NCBI GenBank assembly: GCA_028386065.3
Contig: JAKUCV010002372.1
Location: forward strand, 62,001-126,000
DNA: 64,000 nucleotides
DNA from: Turnera subulata
Lineage: Eukaryota > Streptophyta > Magnoliopsida > Malpighiales > Passifloraceae
Reading direction: 5' to 3'
Of this stretch, positions 32,331 to 43,872 are shown one piece after another (within the stretch, counting starts at the first letter, position 1; each line of letters starts with the position of its first letter). The notes beneath the pieces are model-generated. The model worked only from the letters and a program-made list of their open reading frames with translations, ran no database searches and had not been told where the DNA came from. Both the position numbers and the translations under genes were made by a program.

Positions 32331-33741
32331 TGTTAGTAATATGCCCAAAAGCCAATCAATGGATGATTGTAGTCATGTATATACATTAAGGTTATTCCAA
32401 TAAATATGATTATGAGATAATTGCTTGCACATATTTATAACCCTAGAATATTTTGTATTCTTAAAGTGTCCCTAGTCGATTATTATTATGGATGGGTTGT
32501 AATAATAAATTAAGACTAGCGTATGTTGGGAATTTATATGTGATATGAATTCTACATACGGGTACAAGTTAAAGAACTTGGGGACTGGACCGACCCACAC
32601 AAGAACACTGCATGGAACGTTATATGTTTGTTGATAGCGGTTCTTATATGTATTGTCCTTAGACCTGAGATCATCAAGGTTCCCAACATATGAGTCATAT
32701 ACTTTGATATTATTCCTAGTCATCCGTAATTGGGTGGACTTAAGGGTAATCATTGGGTATATCATAAATGTGTAGTGGGTTTTGTATGATCCAGAGGGGA
32801 TTCATCCAACCCATATAACGGGTATATTATCGGGTGGTTTCTTGATAGAGTTGAACCGGAAATGCATGGCCATGCTCGGATTATGATATGGTGATATCAT
32901 AGGTATCCGTTTTACGCGGTTAACTAGAGGATCAAGAAACCAAGATTGAACATATGCGAGATTGATGTTTTCCATGTCTCGGTTTAATCTTGATAATAGG
33001 ACGAAAGGATGATGACATGTCCCGAGGCATATAGAATCAGTACTGATCTTGTCGTTACAAGTGCCTACAGGGTCACACACATAGAATCGTTGATTCGAGC
33101 AGGTGGTTGAACCGTGGTTGGACCATGGTTCGACCGATGTGGCTGGACCGTGGTTGGACCAAGGTCGTTTTGGGCTGGTTTGGTTCAGTTATTGACAGAA
33201 TTATTAGACCAAATTAGTGCTGTGATGAGTTTTTGTACATTAGTGGAGACATGGTTATGTGGAGACATAATCATAACAGATAATGGGCCAATATGCTGGC
33301 CATTATCCCACTGTCTCTTAGCACTAATTGGGGGTAGAATAATCTGATTACTCTTGACCTTCTTTCTCTCTTGCTCCTGCAAATTTTCAGAGAAAAACAC
33401 ACACCATCACCCTTTTCTTCTTTGAGAAAAAAAGAAGAACACAAAGCCACAAGATTAAGTTCCCGGAAATCCGTAGCTAGCACCACGGTTCGGGAGTGCT
33501 CGGGGGTTGGAGATCGTGAGACGATTCCGGCCTGTGATTGACGGTTCGTGTGGATACCGTAGAGGAGTAGGATATCCTTCTTGTTCTAGTTGATTCGGTT
33601 CTTCAGTTAGGTGAAAGATCCTAACCATTTCAGGTATGTTCATTTTCGTTCTTCGGTTTAGTTGCTTCACTTGGATCCTCCAAGGTTTCCGGGTCTTTCC
33701 GCTGCTCTTGATTGTCATGTTTGCATGCCCAAATTCTTAGA
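32331..33741 (+). mobile_element. Second family X solo LTR nested inside the first
   Basis: Starts TGTTAGTAATATGCCC and ends AAATTCTTAGA (one change from the usual TTACA end), flanked by exact CAATG duplications (32326-32330, 33742-33746). It is 1411 bp, about 90-100 bp short of the intact copy, because a block equivalent to 47070-47145 is missing at about 33055. Same orientation as its host LTR. It carries the GGTTGGACC array at 33102-33162. Confidence 0.9.
33102..33162. repeat. GGTTGGACC inverted/direct repeat array of family X
   Basis: A run of GGTTGAACC, GGTTGGACC, GGTTCGACC and GGCTGGACC units about 11-13 bp apart, joined by GTG or ATG. Pairs form the palindrome GGTTGGACCATGGTTCGACC. 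Related arrays are at 33857-33910 and 47188-47274, the last with six units. Confidence 0.75.
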
Positions 33742-34507
33742 CAATGATGTGTTGCTAGACGCCGCTCTTTGCTTATAATTGTAAATGAGTTTACAATTAT
33801 TGCTGGACGTTACAAGTTCCTACAGGGTCACACACTTAGAGCCGTTGATTCGAGCAGGTGGTTGAACCGTGGTGGGACCATGGTTCGACCAGGTGTGGTT
33901 GGACCATGGTCGTTTTAGGCTGGTTTGGTTCACTAAATGTCTGATTTATTGAACCATAATTAGTGCCATGTGATGTGTAATCCCACCAAGAGTTAGTGGA
34001 GACATGATTAGCTAAAGCCAAAGGTGTTGGCCACTTTGTCCCTTGCTTTTGTGAGTGGGATTTGATTAAGCATAATCTGATTATGCTTTGGGGATTTATC
34101 ACTTTGAGTTTGAAAGTTTTCAGAGCATTGAGCCTTGAGAGAGTCTTGAGAGTTCTTGTGAGTTTCAGACCATACACACCTTCTTTGAGAAAGAAGAAAA
34201 CACCACAAACTCTACCTTCTGAAACCTGCTGCTAGCACATCAGTTCGGGGGTGCTCGGGTTGGTAATCGTGTGACGATTCCAACTAGTTATCTCGGTTTG
34301 TGTGGATACCGTAGAGGGCCAGAATTGTTGTCCGGCTCTAGCTGATTCGGCACAACAGTTGGGTGAAAGACCTCAACCATACAAGGTACGAAATTTTTGT
34401 TGTTCGGTTTAGCTGCTTCACTTGGATCCTTCATGGTTTCCGGTTTTCCGCTGCGCATTTTATTGCATATGAGTGTCATATTTGCTTTCCCGGAAACTTA
34501 CATCACG

Positions 34508-36410
34508 TGCATTCATGACTATTCATAACATAGAGGATGATAACCTTAGTAGACCCCTGAGAGTCCGTTTACCCACTGGTGATATAGTAGTTGTTGATCG
34601 AGTTTGTAGAGATGTATCGATAGAGTACGATAGTGAGAGTTTTCCTTCTGATCTTGCTGTCATGGACTTGAGAGAGTTTGATGTCATCTTAGGCATGGAT
34701 TGGTTGTGTAGACACCAGGCTGTATTTGATTGTCGGGCCAGGGAAGTGTCTTTGTCTTCTTTGTTGGGGCGTAGATTGGTGTTTGTTGGAGAGCGAAGAG
34801 CCCTATCGGCGTATTGTATCTCGGCCATTCAAGCTTTCAGGATGATCCGAGAGGGTTGTGATGCTTTTCTAGCACATGTGGTCGATTCTTTGGTGCCAGT
34901 ACCTGGAGTGGAGGACATTTCGATTGTTTGGGAGTTTCTCGATGTATTTCCTGATGATCTACCTGGGTTGCCTCCGGAGCAGGAGGTGGAGTACACAGTT
35001 GACTTGGTGCCGAGAGTTGCACCTATTTCTATACCGCCCTACAGAATAACTCCGACAGAACTTCAGGAGTTGAAGAAACAACTAGAGGAGTTGTTGGATA
35101 AGGGTTTCATTAGACCGAGCATCTCACCTTGGGGTGCCCCGGTCTTGTTTGTGAAGAAGAAGGATGGCAGTATGTTGATGTGTGTGGACCATAGACAGTT
35201 GAACAAGGTGACTATGAAGAACAAGTATCCTTTGCCTAGGATCGATGACCTGTTCGATCAGTTGCAGGGTGCATCTGTGTTCTCGAAGAATGACTTGCGA
35301 TCTGGTTACCATCAGGTTCGGATTGCAGAGCAAGACACACCGAAGACTGCATTCAGCACTCGGTATGGTCATTATGAGTTTGTGGTTGTTCTGTTTGGGC
35401 TGACGAATGCACCGGCAGTGTTCATGTGTATGATGCAACAGGTCTTCCATGAATTTCTGGACCAGTTTGTGGTAGTTTTCAACGATGATATTCTGGTATA
35501 CTCGAGTAGTAAAGCCGAACATGAGGACCACTTAAGACAGGTTTTGCAGAGGTTGAGAGAAGAACAGCTCTATGCCAAGCTCAGCAAGTGTGAGTTTTGG
35601 TTGGATGAGGTCGCGTTTCTTGGGCATATTGTGTCCGGTGAGGGCATTAAGGTGGATCCTGCCAAGATTAAGGCAGTCATGGATTGGGAGCCACCGAAGA
35701 ATGTACCTGAGATACGGAGTTTTCTTGGACTTGCTGGTTATTACTGAAGGTTCATTGAGGGTTTTTCCTTAATAGCGGGTCCCATGACTAAGTTGTTGAG
35801 GAAAGACTGTACTTTTGTTTGGGATGACTGTTGTCAGAAGAATTTTGAGGATTTGAAGAGTCGATTGACTTCTGCACCGGTCTTGACTGTTCCGAGACCC
35901 GGAGTAGAGTACACGGTGTTCAGTGATGCTTCTGGTTTGGGCTTGGGATGTGCTTTGATGCAAGAGGGCCGGGTGATTGCTTATGCCTCCAGGCAGTTGA
36001 GAACTCACGAGAGGAACTATCCGACCCATGATCTGGAGTTAGCTGCTGTGGTCTTTGCTCTGAAGATCTGCAGACAACATCTGTACGGTGAGAAGTGTCG
36101 GATTTTCACAGATCACAAGAGTTTGAAGTACATCATGACCCAAAAGGAGCTTAATATGAGGCAGAGACGCTGGATTGAGCTTCTGAAGGATTATGATTGT
36201 ACTATCGAGTACCATCCAGGCAAGGCCATTACTGTTACAGATGCATTGAGCCGAAAGAGAGTGGCTTCTGTGGATGAGGACTCAGTTTCTTATGCTTTGC
36301 CTTCCTTGGTGGAGCTGAGGTCGTTGGATGCACAGTTGGATGTGGATGTTAGTTGGGCGTTCCTTGCCAATTTGAGCATCCGGCCGACCTTGCGGGATAA
36401 GATCATGTAG
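34508..36410 (+). pseudogene. Tekay protease C-terminus, reverse transcriptase and RNase H
   Basis: Reads in the gag frame after the insertion. The protease continues to the conserved [12 protein letters not shown] motifs: [58 protein letters not shown] and the catalytic box [12 protein letters not shown] (Asn where family members usually have Ile or Met; both Asp kept). A TGA at 35745-35747 replaces Arg in GYYRRFI. RNase H follows with [27 protein letters not shown] and [11 protein letters not shown]. The frame ends at TAG 36408-36410. The protein would be part of one Gag-Pol polyprotein. Confidence 0.88.
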
Positions 36411-37860
36411 TTGCAGTTTGGTGTTCCTCAACTAGCAGAGTTTCGAGACAAGGCTCTCGAGGGGGGAGAGTTCTAGTTTCTATGTCCGGGAGGATGGTGC
36501 TTTGATGACCGGTGATCGGTTGTGTGTTCCGGATGTCGATGACATGAGGAGGTGGATCATGGATGAAGCGCATAACGAGCCATATGCTATGCATCCTGGT
36601 AGCACCAAGATGTACCAAAACTTGAAGAGTCATTACTGGTGGCCCGGGATGAAGAAAGATGTTGCAGAGTTTGTGGCTCGTTGTATGACTTGTTAGCAGG
36701 TGAAAGCCGAGCATCAGGCTCCTGCCGGCAAGTTGAGATCTTTGACTATTCCGCAGTGGAAGTGGAAGCATATCACTAAGGACTTTGTGATCGGGTTACC
36801 GAGGACCCGGGGTCGACATGATGCCATCTGGGTCATTGTTGACAGGTTGACCAAGTCAGCTCATTTCCTTCCGATTCAGCAGACGGATACAATGGATAAG
36901 CTGGCGAGGTTGTATGTTTCGGGTACTGTCCGTCTACATGGAGTTCCACTAACCCTTGTGTTGGACAGGGATCCGAGGTTTACTTCCCACTTCTGGATGA
37001 GCTTACAGTCAGCTTTGGGTACTAAGCCAAATTTCAGTACTGCATTCCATCTGCAGACCGATGGGCAGTCAGAGAGGACTATACAGACACTGGAGGATAT
37101 GCTTAGAGCTTGTGCGCTCAATTTCTGTGGTTCCTGTAATGAGACATTACCGTTGGTTGAGTTTTCTTATAACAACGGGTATTATTCCAGTATCGGTATG
37201 GCGCCTTATGAGACTTTGTATGCGCGGAAGTGTTGTTGTCCGATCTGTTGGGATGAGGAAGGTCTGAGATAGGTGATTGGTTCGGACCTAGTCCAGGAGA
37301 CTGTTGACCAGATCGAGGTGGTTAAGCAGTGCATGAGAGCTGCTCAGGACCGATAAAAGAGTTTTGCTGATAAGCATCGTCGGGAGATGTAGTACAGTGT
37401 AGGTGACAGATTTTTCCTCCGTGTTGCTCCCTGGAGAGGTGTTATCCGGTTTGGGAGGAAAGGCAAGTTGAGCCCCCGTTATGTTGGTCCATATGAGATC
37501 ATGTAGCGGATTGGTCCGCTGGCCTACAGGTTGGCTTTACCAGAGGAGCTGTCGCGCATACATGATGTATTCCATGTTTCGATGTTGAGGCGTTATCGGT
37601 CTGATCCTAGTCACATTGTATCCCCGACAGAGGTGGAGGTTTCTGAGGATTTGACCTATGTAGAGGAGCCGGTTGAGATTTTGGCTAAGGAGGTGCGGCA
37701 GTTGAGGAGTCGTACCATTCCTATGGTTTCGGGTCAGATGGAGCCGTCATTCCCCGATTGAGGCAACTTGGGAGGTTGAGTCCCATATGAGAGAGCAGTA
37801 TCCACATCTACTCTGATTTTAATATCTTGTAATTTCGAGGACGAAATTTTATTAAGAAGG
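36411..37860 (+). pseudogene. Tekay integrase with frameshifted chromodomain
   Basis: The frame changes near 36470, where one extra base interrupts GGEFSFYV. The integrase shows the zinc region (EAHNEPYAMHPG, ARCMTC), then catalytic residues in ITKDFVIGLP, LVLDRDPRF and LQTDGQSERTIQTLE. Stops occur near 36694, 37270, 37355, 37390 and 37503. The C-terminus HDVFHVSMLRRYRSDPSH and VEEPVEILAKEVRQLRSRTI leads into a chromodomain. After RTIPMV the remaining chromodomain residues (IEATWEVESHMREQYPHL) lie in another frame. A C-terminal chromodomain identifies a chromovirus, and its extent fits Tekay/Del. Confidence 0.88.
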
Positions 37861-37867
37861 GTGGAAC

Positions 37868-38267
37868 TGTAACGCCCCGGATTTCCATAATTTGATTTTT
37901 AGAATTTTCGAAATTTTTATTCCAATTTTACCCTCGAGGAATTCTCGGATTTTTGGACTAGGAATATAAATTTATTTTACCTTGGTTATATCAGTATTAA
38001 GTGGTTAGTAGGACGGGTATGGCTTTCGTTGGAGATGAAACGTGTTTCGGGATAAAACGCGGGGTTTACCGTAGTTTTGGTCTAAACTACGTCGTTTTGG
38101 GTATAGAAAAAAAAAGAGTTGACCGAGCTAGGGCGGGTTGACCGCACCCAGCCAAACGAAACGACGTCGTTTTGGCTAGGCTGGTCAAAAACCCTAACCC
38201 TCCTCTCCTCTCTTCTTTCTTTTCTTTCTTCTTTTTCTCTTCTCTCCTCTCTTCCTCCCGACGACGC

Positions 38268-38308
<41 letters not shown>

Positions 38309-41044
38309 TCTCGTCATCACCAACATCTCATCTTCCTTTCTCCACGCTGCCATCACGCTCCCTTTCCTTCAGGTCTCCGCCGCCACCACCACGGGTTGCA
38401 GAGGGAACCGAGACGAGGGCGGGCTTCTACGAGATCGACGAGGCCACCTGCGTGTGGTGTCTTCGTCTTCTTCGTGAGATTGTTGGTTGGTTATTCCTCC
38501 GAGCTCTGAGGTTGAGAGCTCGAGACCAGATCGGTGTCGGCAGCGAGGATTTAATTCCGGTAAGCACCTCTGCAGCCGCTCTTTTCCTCAATTCAATTTA
38601 TTTTGTTTTGGTTTTGGTGGGGGTGACGAATCGGGGTGGTTTTGGTGGTTGATTTTTCCGAGCAGTGGTTTGCGTTGCTGGACGAGCTTGGGGTTGTGGT
38701 CGTTTGGTGGATTCCTGCAGGTTGTTGTTTGTGCACTGGCGAGCTCTGTTCCGGTAAGGGATTCTAGGTTCTTTCTTCTTCTCCCTTTTCGTTGATGTTG
38801 TAGTTGATGGGTTGTGGAGTTTTGACGTTGGATGTTGATTTCTCGTTTCTGGTAGCTGTGGTTTGTTCTTCAATTCTGGGTAGAATCAAATTCAGGGACG
38901 AGGAGGATTTGTGTTTCCGGTTTTGTGTGGTTGTTTTGGTCTGTGGGAATTTTCGGCGAGGTTGACCGGAATCCGGTGAGGCTCGAGAATTTTCCGGCAA
39001 TGGCTCGGGTACTTTCCGGCGAACAGAAATCTTCGCGGATTATTTACGGTATTTATTCCCGGATTAAGACTCGGTTTTATTTGTACATAAACTAATGTTA
39101 TCGGCACATGTACATTTAAACATTAAGGAGGTTAGTGGAATACCGAGAGTGGGGAGTGAGTGTGTGTGGCCGGGAATTCACCGACACGGGTAGAACCTTA
39201 TGCCGGAATAGACTTGGGCTCGGGAATGACCTTAGAACGGTGTTTAGATAAAACCGGGCCCAGGCCCAACTAACTAACTTGAAAGACCTTAAGACTTTTT
39301 ATGGACTTTAGGATATGGGCTTGAGGCCCAATGACTCAATTGAATAACCTTTGGACTTGGATAACCTTTGGACTTGGGTAACGGGCGTTAAGCCCAACTT
39401 CATAATGGGCTTTAGGCCCTGGGTTCGGTTTTGGACTTAGATGGGCTTTAGGCCCAGGGACTCGTTATGGACTTTAAGGAATGGGCTCTAAGCCTAAATT
39501 CATAAATTGGAATAATTACAGACTTGTGGAAGTGGGCTTTAGGCCCGAGAAGTTATTTTGAATTTAGAAGGGCTTAAGCCCGATTAACCTTAGGTCCTTA
39601 TCTTTTGGAGTTTTTACTGAGGAGATATACCCTTTTGGGCTTAGACCTTGAAATTACTTAACCGGGTAGTTTGGGTCAGGTTTCACTCAGTTGAGCATAG
39701 AAGTATCATGCATGCACGGTTTGTGATAATTGTTTTGTAATTATTGTGTGTGCCGGTATTCAGGCACGGGTAATACCTCGGGAGCTGGAGGATCTGTCTT
39801 GGGGAAAGCTCCATAGGATAATCGTCGTTGAGGTGACTTTTTAAGTCTTTTTATGTTTGTATGCATGTGCTTGTTAGATTGGTTTGTATGAGTTGCATGC
39901 CTTGTTTGCTAACATCCCATGATCTGTATTGTGTGCCTGTGTGTTACTAGTTGCCTAATGAGCATGACTTATAAATTGTTATGAGATATAACATGTGGAG
40001 TGATTTTGGGTGATCTCTGTGATGTACTGTGGGTTGGAAACCCGGATGCTTGATTGAGATAATAATTCACACAACCCTGTTAAATCAGAACTCTTGGCAC
40101 ACATGAACTTATAAGTATGAACAAGAATAATGTACAATGAAAGATAGGCTACTGTGTGCTTATGACCGGTTGGTTCGAGCGGGAAGTGATACCCCTCGGG
40201 TTTGCATGCGGGCTAGCATGGTATATGCGGTTAGCATATGGGTCTGTGATGACCGGTTCTACCTCCCTCCTTTCTACCTCCCTCTTTCTCTCTGTCTCTC
40301 TCTCTCTCTATGGTTATATTTGGGCTTCATGTCTTGTTATATTGGGCTTACGCCTGGTTGTCTCATGAGATGGGACCGAGCTCGACGCACACAGTAGGGG
40401 GCCCTGAATAATAAATATAATAAGAAAACGTAACACACAACAGATGAAAAATATAAACCGTTTGCTTTATGTGGTTGGCATGTTAGTACTGGTTATTGTG
40501 TGTTTGCTTACTTGTGTTTGTTTCTCTACTTTCCTTTCGAACTTGCTTTGCATACCTACGTAACTAGATTTATACTGCTCACTGAGTAGGCGACTCACAT
40601 AATCGCCACCGTTGTTTTTCAGACTTTAAGTTAGCGTGCAGTCTCTTTCTTCCTTTCCGGAGTACGGACATGGATATCCCAGCACGTAACTGCGCTTCTT
40701 CTCCCGGTTGGATCCATAGAATCGACATGCATATCATTTTTCTTTCTCTTGTTTTACTTTTTTTTTTCTTCCGCTGCATTGGATTTTGTTGAGATGTCAT
40801 TATTGATTTTGATTACTTTATCGGCAGGTTGCCGGGATTTGATACCTGATGATGTTTCGGCAGATTGCCGGGTTGACTTATGGCTTGATAAGCCGGTTTT
40901 CTCTTGTTCTTTGTGGCATCTCGCTTTATTCAGATTTTTAGATAATGTTTGGTATTGGATTTCATGTCCCGGGTTTCAGGGGCAATTTGGTAAATTTCTT
41001 TTGATCAAGTATTTTATTTGTACAATTGGGACCCGGGTGTCTCA
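37868..41044 (+). mobile_element. Tekay 3' LTR
   Basis: 3177 bp, preceded by the tract AAGAAGGGTGGAAC. It starts TGTAACGCCCCGG and ends GGGTGTCTCA. It matches 26929-30060 throughout; differences include an extra repeat of ATAACCTTTGGACTTGG near 39360 and a longer CT microsatellite near 40300. Telo-box and ACGT palindrome at 38159-38197; GGGC...GCCC cluster at 39255-39600. Confidence 0.9.
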
Positions 41045-43872
41045 GCCATGCCGAATCAAAGTGTCTACATGAAATGAAGAGGTCATCCATCTCTCTTAGA
41101 AGGACCCCTTAGGACCAACATCCTTTAAAAGGAGCAGACAAATTCCTTTTTTATATGGAATTCTCTTCAGACAAGCTTTACATATTATTCTCCAACTCAG
41201 TAACTAGAGCTCCCTCTGCCCTTTACCTGTCCTAAACCCAAAGCCCCCAGCGACGACAGCTAAAACTTACTCCCCTTACAAAAAAAGGTATCCAGAAGAT
41301 GAGGTAGGTAGCGATATGCTTTTCAAGGCCTCAGATTCGACTTAATGCATATTAATTTAGATGCATGGACGAAGGAGTCACATATTTGGGATTCTTTGGA
41401 GGTTTCACACAAAATCTCTTAAGGTTGGTACAAAGAAAAACCCTTGAAGGCCTTCTTTGAAAGAAACCCCATCATCCAAAACTAGATAACAACGAGACCT
41501 CCTTCATAGCAACACCTACAGAGCCACTTGATGGCACGGCGAACTTGGAGCAGCCAATAGTCGGGACTTTGTCCAAGGCAAGGACAAAGAAGTCTAGGAA
41601 CTAACAAGGGAAAACAAAAAAATTGGCGTGTTTCAGCTATTTTCGACAAAGTCAGAGATTAGTAAGGTGTTATGATAGAAAATTCGGATCTCGACCGATC
41701 CAATGTGGGAACCAAAATTTCAGGAGGGTAAACCAACTTGTCCAAAAAAAAAAGCAAAATTGGGATGGCCCTTGTCAAAGTTCTTATTTCGAAGCCTACG
41801 AACCAGGTGCTCACTCTCCTGCACTCTAAACATGAACAGGTTGAAGAGGTTCCAACCATAATATGCTGAGGCACTCCAAGCTGGCATTTCAAAAGAGGTT
41901 AAAACCACAACAAGGATCCTTAATTGCAAAACTATTAAATGCGGGAACCCTAAAGACCTCTCAACAAAGGACCTTAGAGGCCTTTATAATGAGGAACCCC
42001 ACGGTTCTCACAAATGAAGGTTCCTTGAGACCTCCCAAATGAAGGACCCTAGGAACTATGTTTTCACAATGAGTATGAATATCTCTCCAAAAAAGTACCT
42101 CTACAAAAGAGAGAAGTGTTCCACGAGGTAATTTTTATATAGAAAATAAATTCTCTTAAACAAGTGTGGTGATTAAAGGGAAGAAGAAGATTACAGAAGA
42201 AGGTTGCAAAATTTAAGAGCAAAAGAGTTACTCCCTCATGTATGAGATATGGAGAATCTAAAGGTACTCCACACTCAAGGAATTGAAAACGCCACAGGTT
42301 CTTTTCTTATATTTCATCAAATGCTCTTTTCTGTTTTTCTTACAAATAAAGATTATCTAAAATCACCTTTTCTATTGACTAAATGTGCTTTGTGCTTTGT
42401 AAGTCCTACCTCCTCGAAAATGGGGTCCTACCCCTCCAAGACGGAGGTCCTACCTCCTCGAAAACGGGGTCCTACCCCTCTAAGACAGTGATCCTACCTC
42501 TTCGAAAACGGGGTCCTACCCCTTGAAGAAGGTGGTCATACCTCCTCGAAAACGGGGTCCTATCCCTCGAAAACGGAGGTCCTACCTCCTTAAAAATGGG
42601 GTCTTGTCCCCTAAAGACGGAGGTCCCACCTCCTCGAAGTTGGGGTCATACCCCCTCGAAGATGGAGGTCCTACCTCCTCGAAAATGGGGTCCTACCCTT
42701 AAAAAACGGAGGTCCTACATCCAAAGAACCTTGAAGTCAGAAGTCCCGAAACCTCCAGAAAGGGACTTGAACCGCTTTCTCCAATCTGAAGTACCAAAAT
42801 CTCCAAAGAAACCTTAAGAAATTAAGGTACTAATCCTTTTCAACAGAAAATTTCTCCTTCTTAAAAACTTGCGTCATGTCTTACACAAATCAAGACATTC
42901 TCATCAAGGCATGGATCATAAGACCTTACTCTAAATTTTGTGCAACCTTCCTAAATGGTTTTGTAATAAGTATTCTTTTTAGATTACATAACTAACGAAA
43001 TTACTTCAAGTCTCTGCAGATGAGAATTTTTTTTTTTTATAAGGAACGCTTCCTTGGGACTTCATACACGCCTTATAAGAAAATGGAGACCTAGGAAACC
43101 CTTAGCAAGTGCTCTCAGGTAATCCTTTAAGGGAAGATGGTTGCCCTCTTTAAGGATCTCCCAGATAACTCAAAATGCAGCTAGATAAGCTCCCCTTGCA
43201 GTTGGGGGCTAGAGTGATGTAACATTTTACCAAAAGGGTCGTCATGGACATTGACATGCAAGGAACATCCTACCAAAAGAGCTCCCGTCATGTCACTGAG
43301 GAACCATGAGTACCTATGAGTCAAGGAACTCGTTTCGAGGTGGTCCTAACTTATTGGGAGCATTCCATTGAATGATGGCTATAGGTCATATCGCCTATGC
43401 AAATCACAAAAGTAAGAAGAAGCGAGGCCATGCAGCTAAATCTAGTTGATAAAACAACAAAAAGGCAAATAGTCTTGTTACAAGTAAAGAGTGGGGGCTT
43501 TGTACAAATCCAAATGAGACTTCCTGCAAGTCCGGAAAAAGGTGTAAAAGCCAAAATCAGCTTAATATAAGCTCAACAAAATCCTCAAATGGCCTTACAT
43601 AAGGACCACTAACTTGGGCAGGGGGCTTAATGGGCGTTCAATTTCGACAAAATAAAATTCAAGTCAAACTTTTGGTCACTAGGTGAGCTTGCATCAACAA
43701 AGGGGTGATCCAAAAACTCAATGAAAGACTCAAATAGACTTGTTGAGATCCTGATTAAATTAGCCAAGTAAGGGGACCTAATGCATGAGGACAATTGAAG
43801 TAAAAGCATATCATGGAGAAAATAAACTCTAAGGAATATTGTTACACAATATCCCTCAGAGTTGGGAGCTAG
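41045..43872 (+). other. Non-coding 3' region of a Tat-like element
   Basis: No credible ORF in 2.8 kb apart from short shadows. The region contains a minisatellite (42403-42725) and two polypurine-like strings, GCAGTTGGGGGCTAG (about 43197) and GAGTTGGGAGCTAG (ending 43872), the second directly before an LTR start. The first is followed by AGTGATGTAACA and may mark an older LTR remnant. Long non-coding 3' regions with minisatellites are typical of Tat/Ogre/Retand elements, so I assign it there tentatively. Confidence 0.45.
42403..42725. repeat. 22-bp / 44-bp minisatellite
   Basis: About 14-15 units of 22 bp. Two variants alternate, GGTCCTACCTCCTCGAAAA and GGTCCTACCCCTCGAAGAC (each followed by TGG, CGG or GGA), giving a 44-bp higher-order unit. 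It decays at the right end, with a few indels. No reading frame is consistently kept, so it is probably not coding. Confidence 0.9.

Larger units (their letters stand above)
31589..34502 (+). mobile_element. Family X solo LTR inserted in Tekay protease
   Basis: Starts TGTTAGTAATATGCCC and ends GGAAACTTACA, flanked by the exact target duplication TCACG (31584-31588, 34503-34507). Without the nested copy it is about 1498 bp, close to the 1511-bp intact copy at 46337. It has no coding region and no internal sequence, so it is a solo LTR of an LTR element I cannot assign to a lineage. The insertion interrupts the protease just after its active site. By chance the gag-pol frame is the same on both sides. 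Confidence 0.9.
26929..41044 (+). mobile_element. Tekay chromovirus (Ty3/gypsy), plus strand, with nested insertion
   Basis: LTRs at 26929-30060 and 37868-41044 start TGTAACGCCCCGGATTTCC and end GGTGTTTCA/GGTGTCTCA. Flanks GCCCT (26924-26928) and GCCAT (41045-41049) fit a five-base target duplication with one change. Between the LTRs come PBS, gag, protease, RT, RNase H, integrase with a remnant chromodomain, and a polypurine tract (AAGAAGGGTGGAAC at 37854-37867). About 11.2 kb remain without the family X insertion. Gag and pol are in one frame but carry many stops and two frameshifts, so the copy is dead. Confidence 0.92.

Noticed and set aside
34473..36410. Endogenous pararetrovirus (caulimovirid) polymerase
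   Set aside because: Gene order gag-protease-RT-RNase H-integrase-chromodomain, LTRs with target duplications and an integrase D,D-E core show a Ty3/gypsy element. Caulimovirids lack integrase and LTRs.
38119..38652. 177-codon ORF in the Tekay 3' LTR
   Set aside because: It spans the CT-rich leader of the LTR and translates to Ser/Leu runs. The 5' LTR has a different, shorter version.
43197..43870. A second complete LTR starting at AGTGATGTAACA near 43211
   Set aside because: A polypurine-like string precedes it, but no matching right end, TATA box or paired copy was found. It is noted only as a possible remnant.
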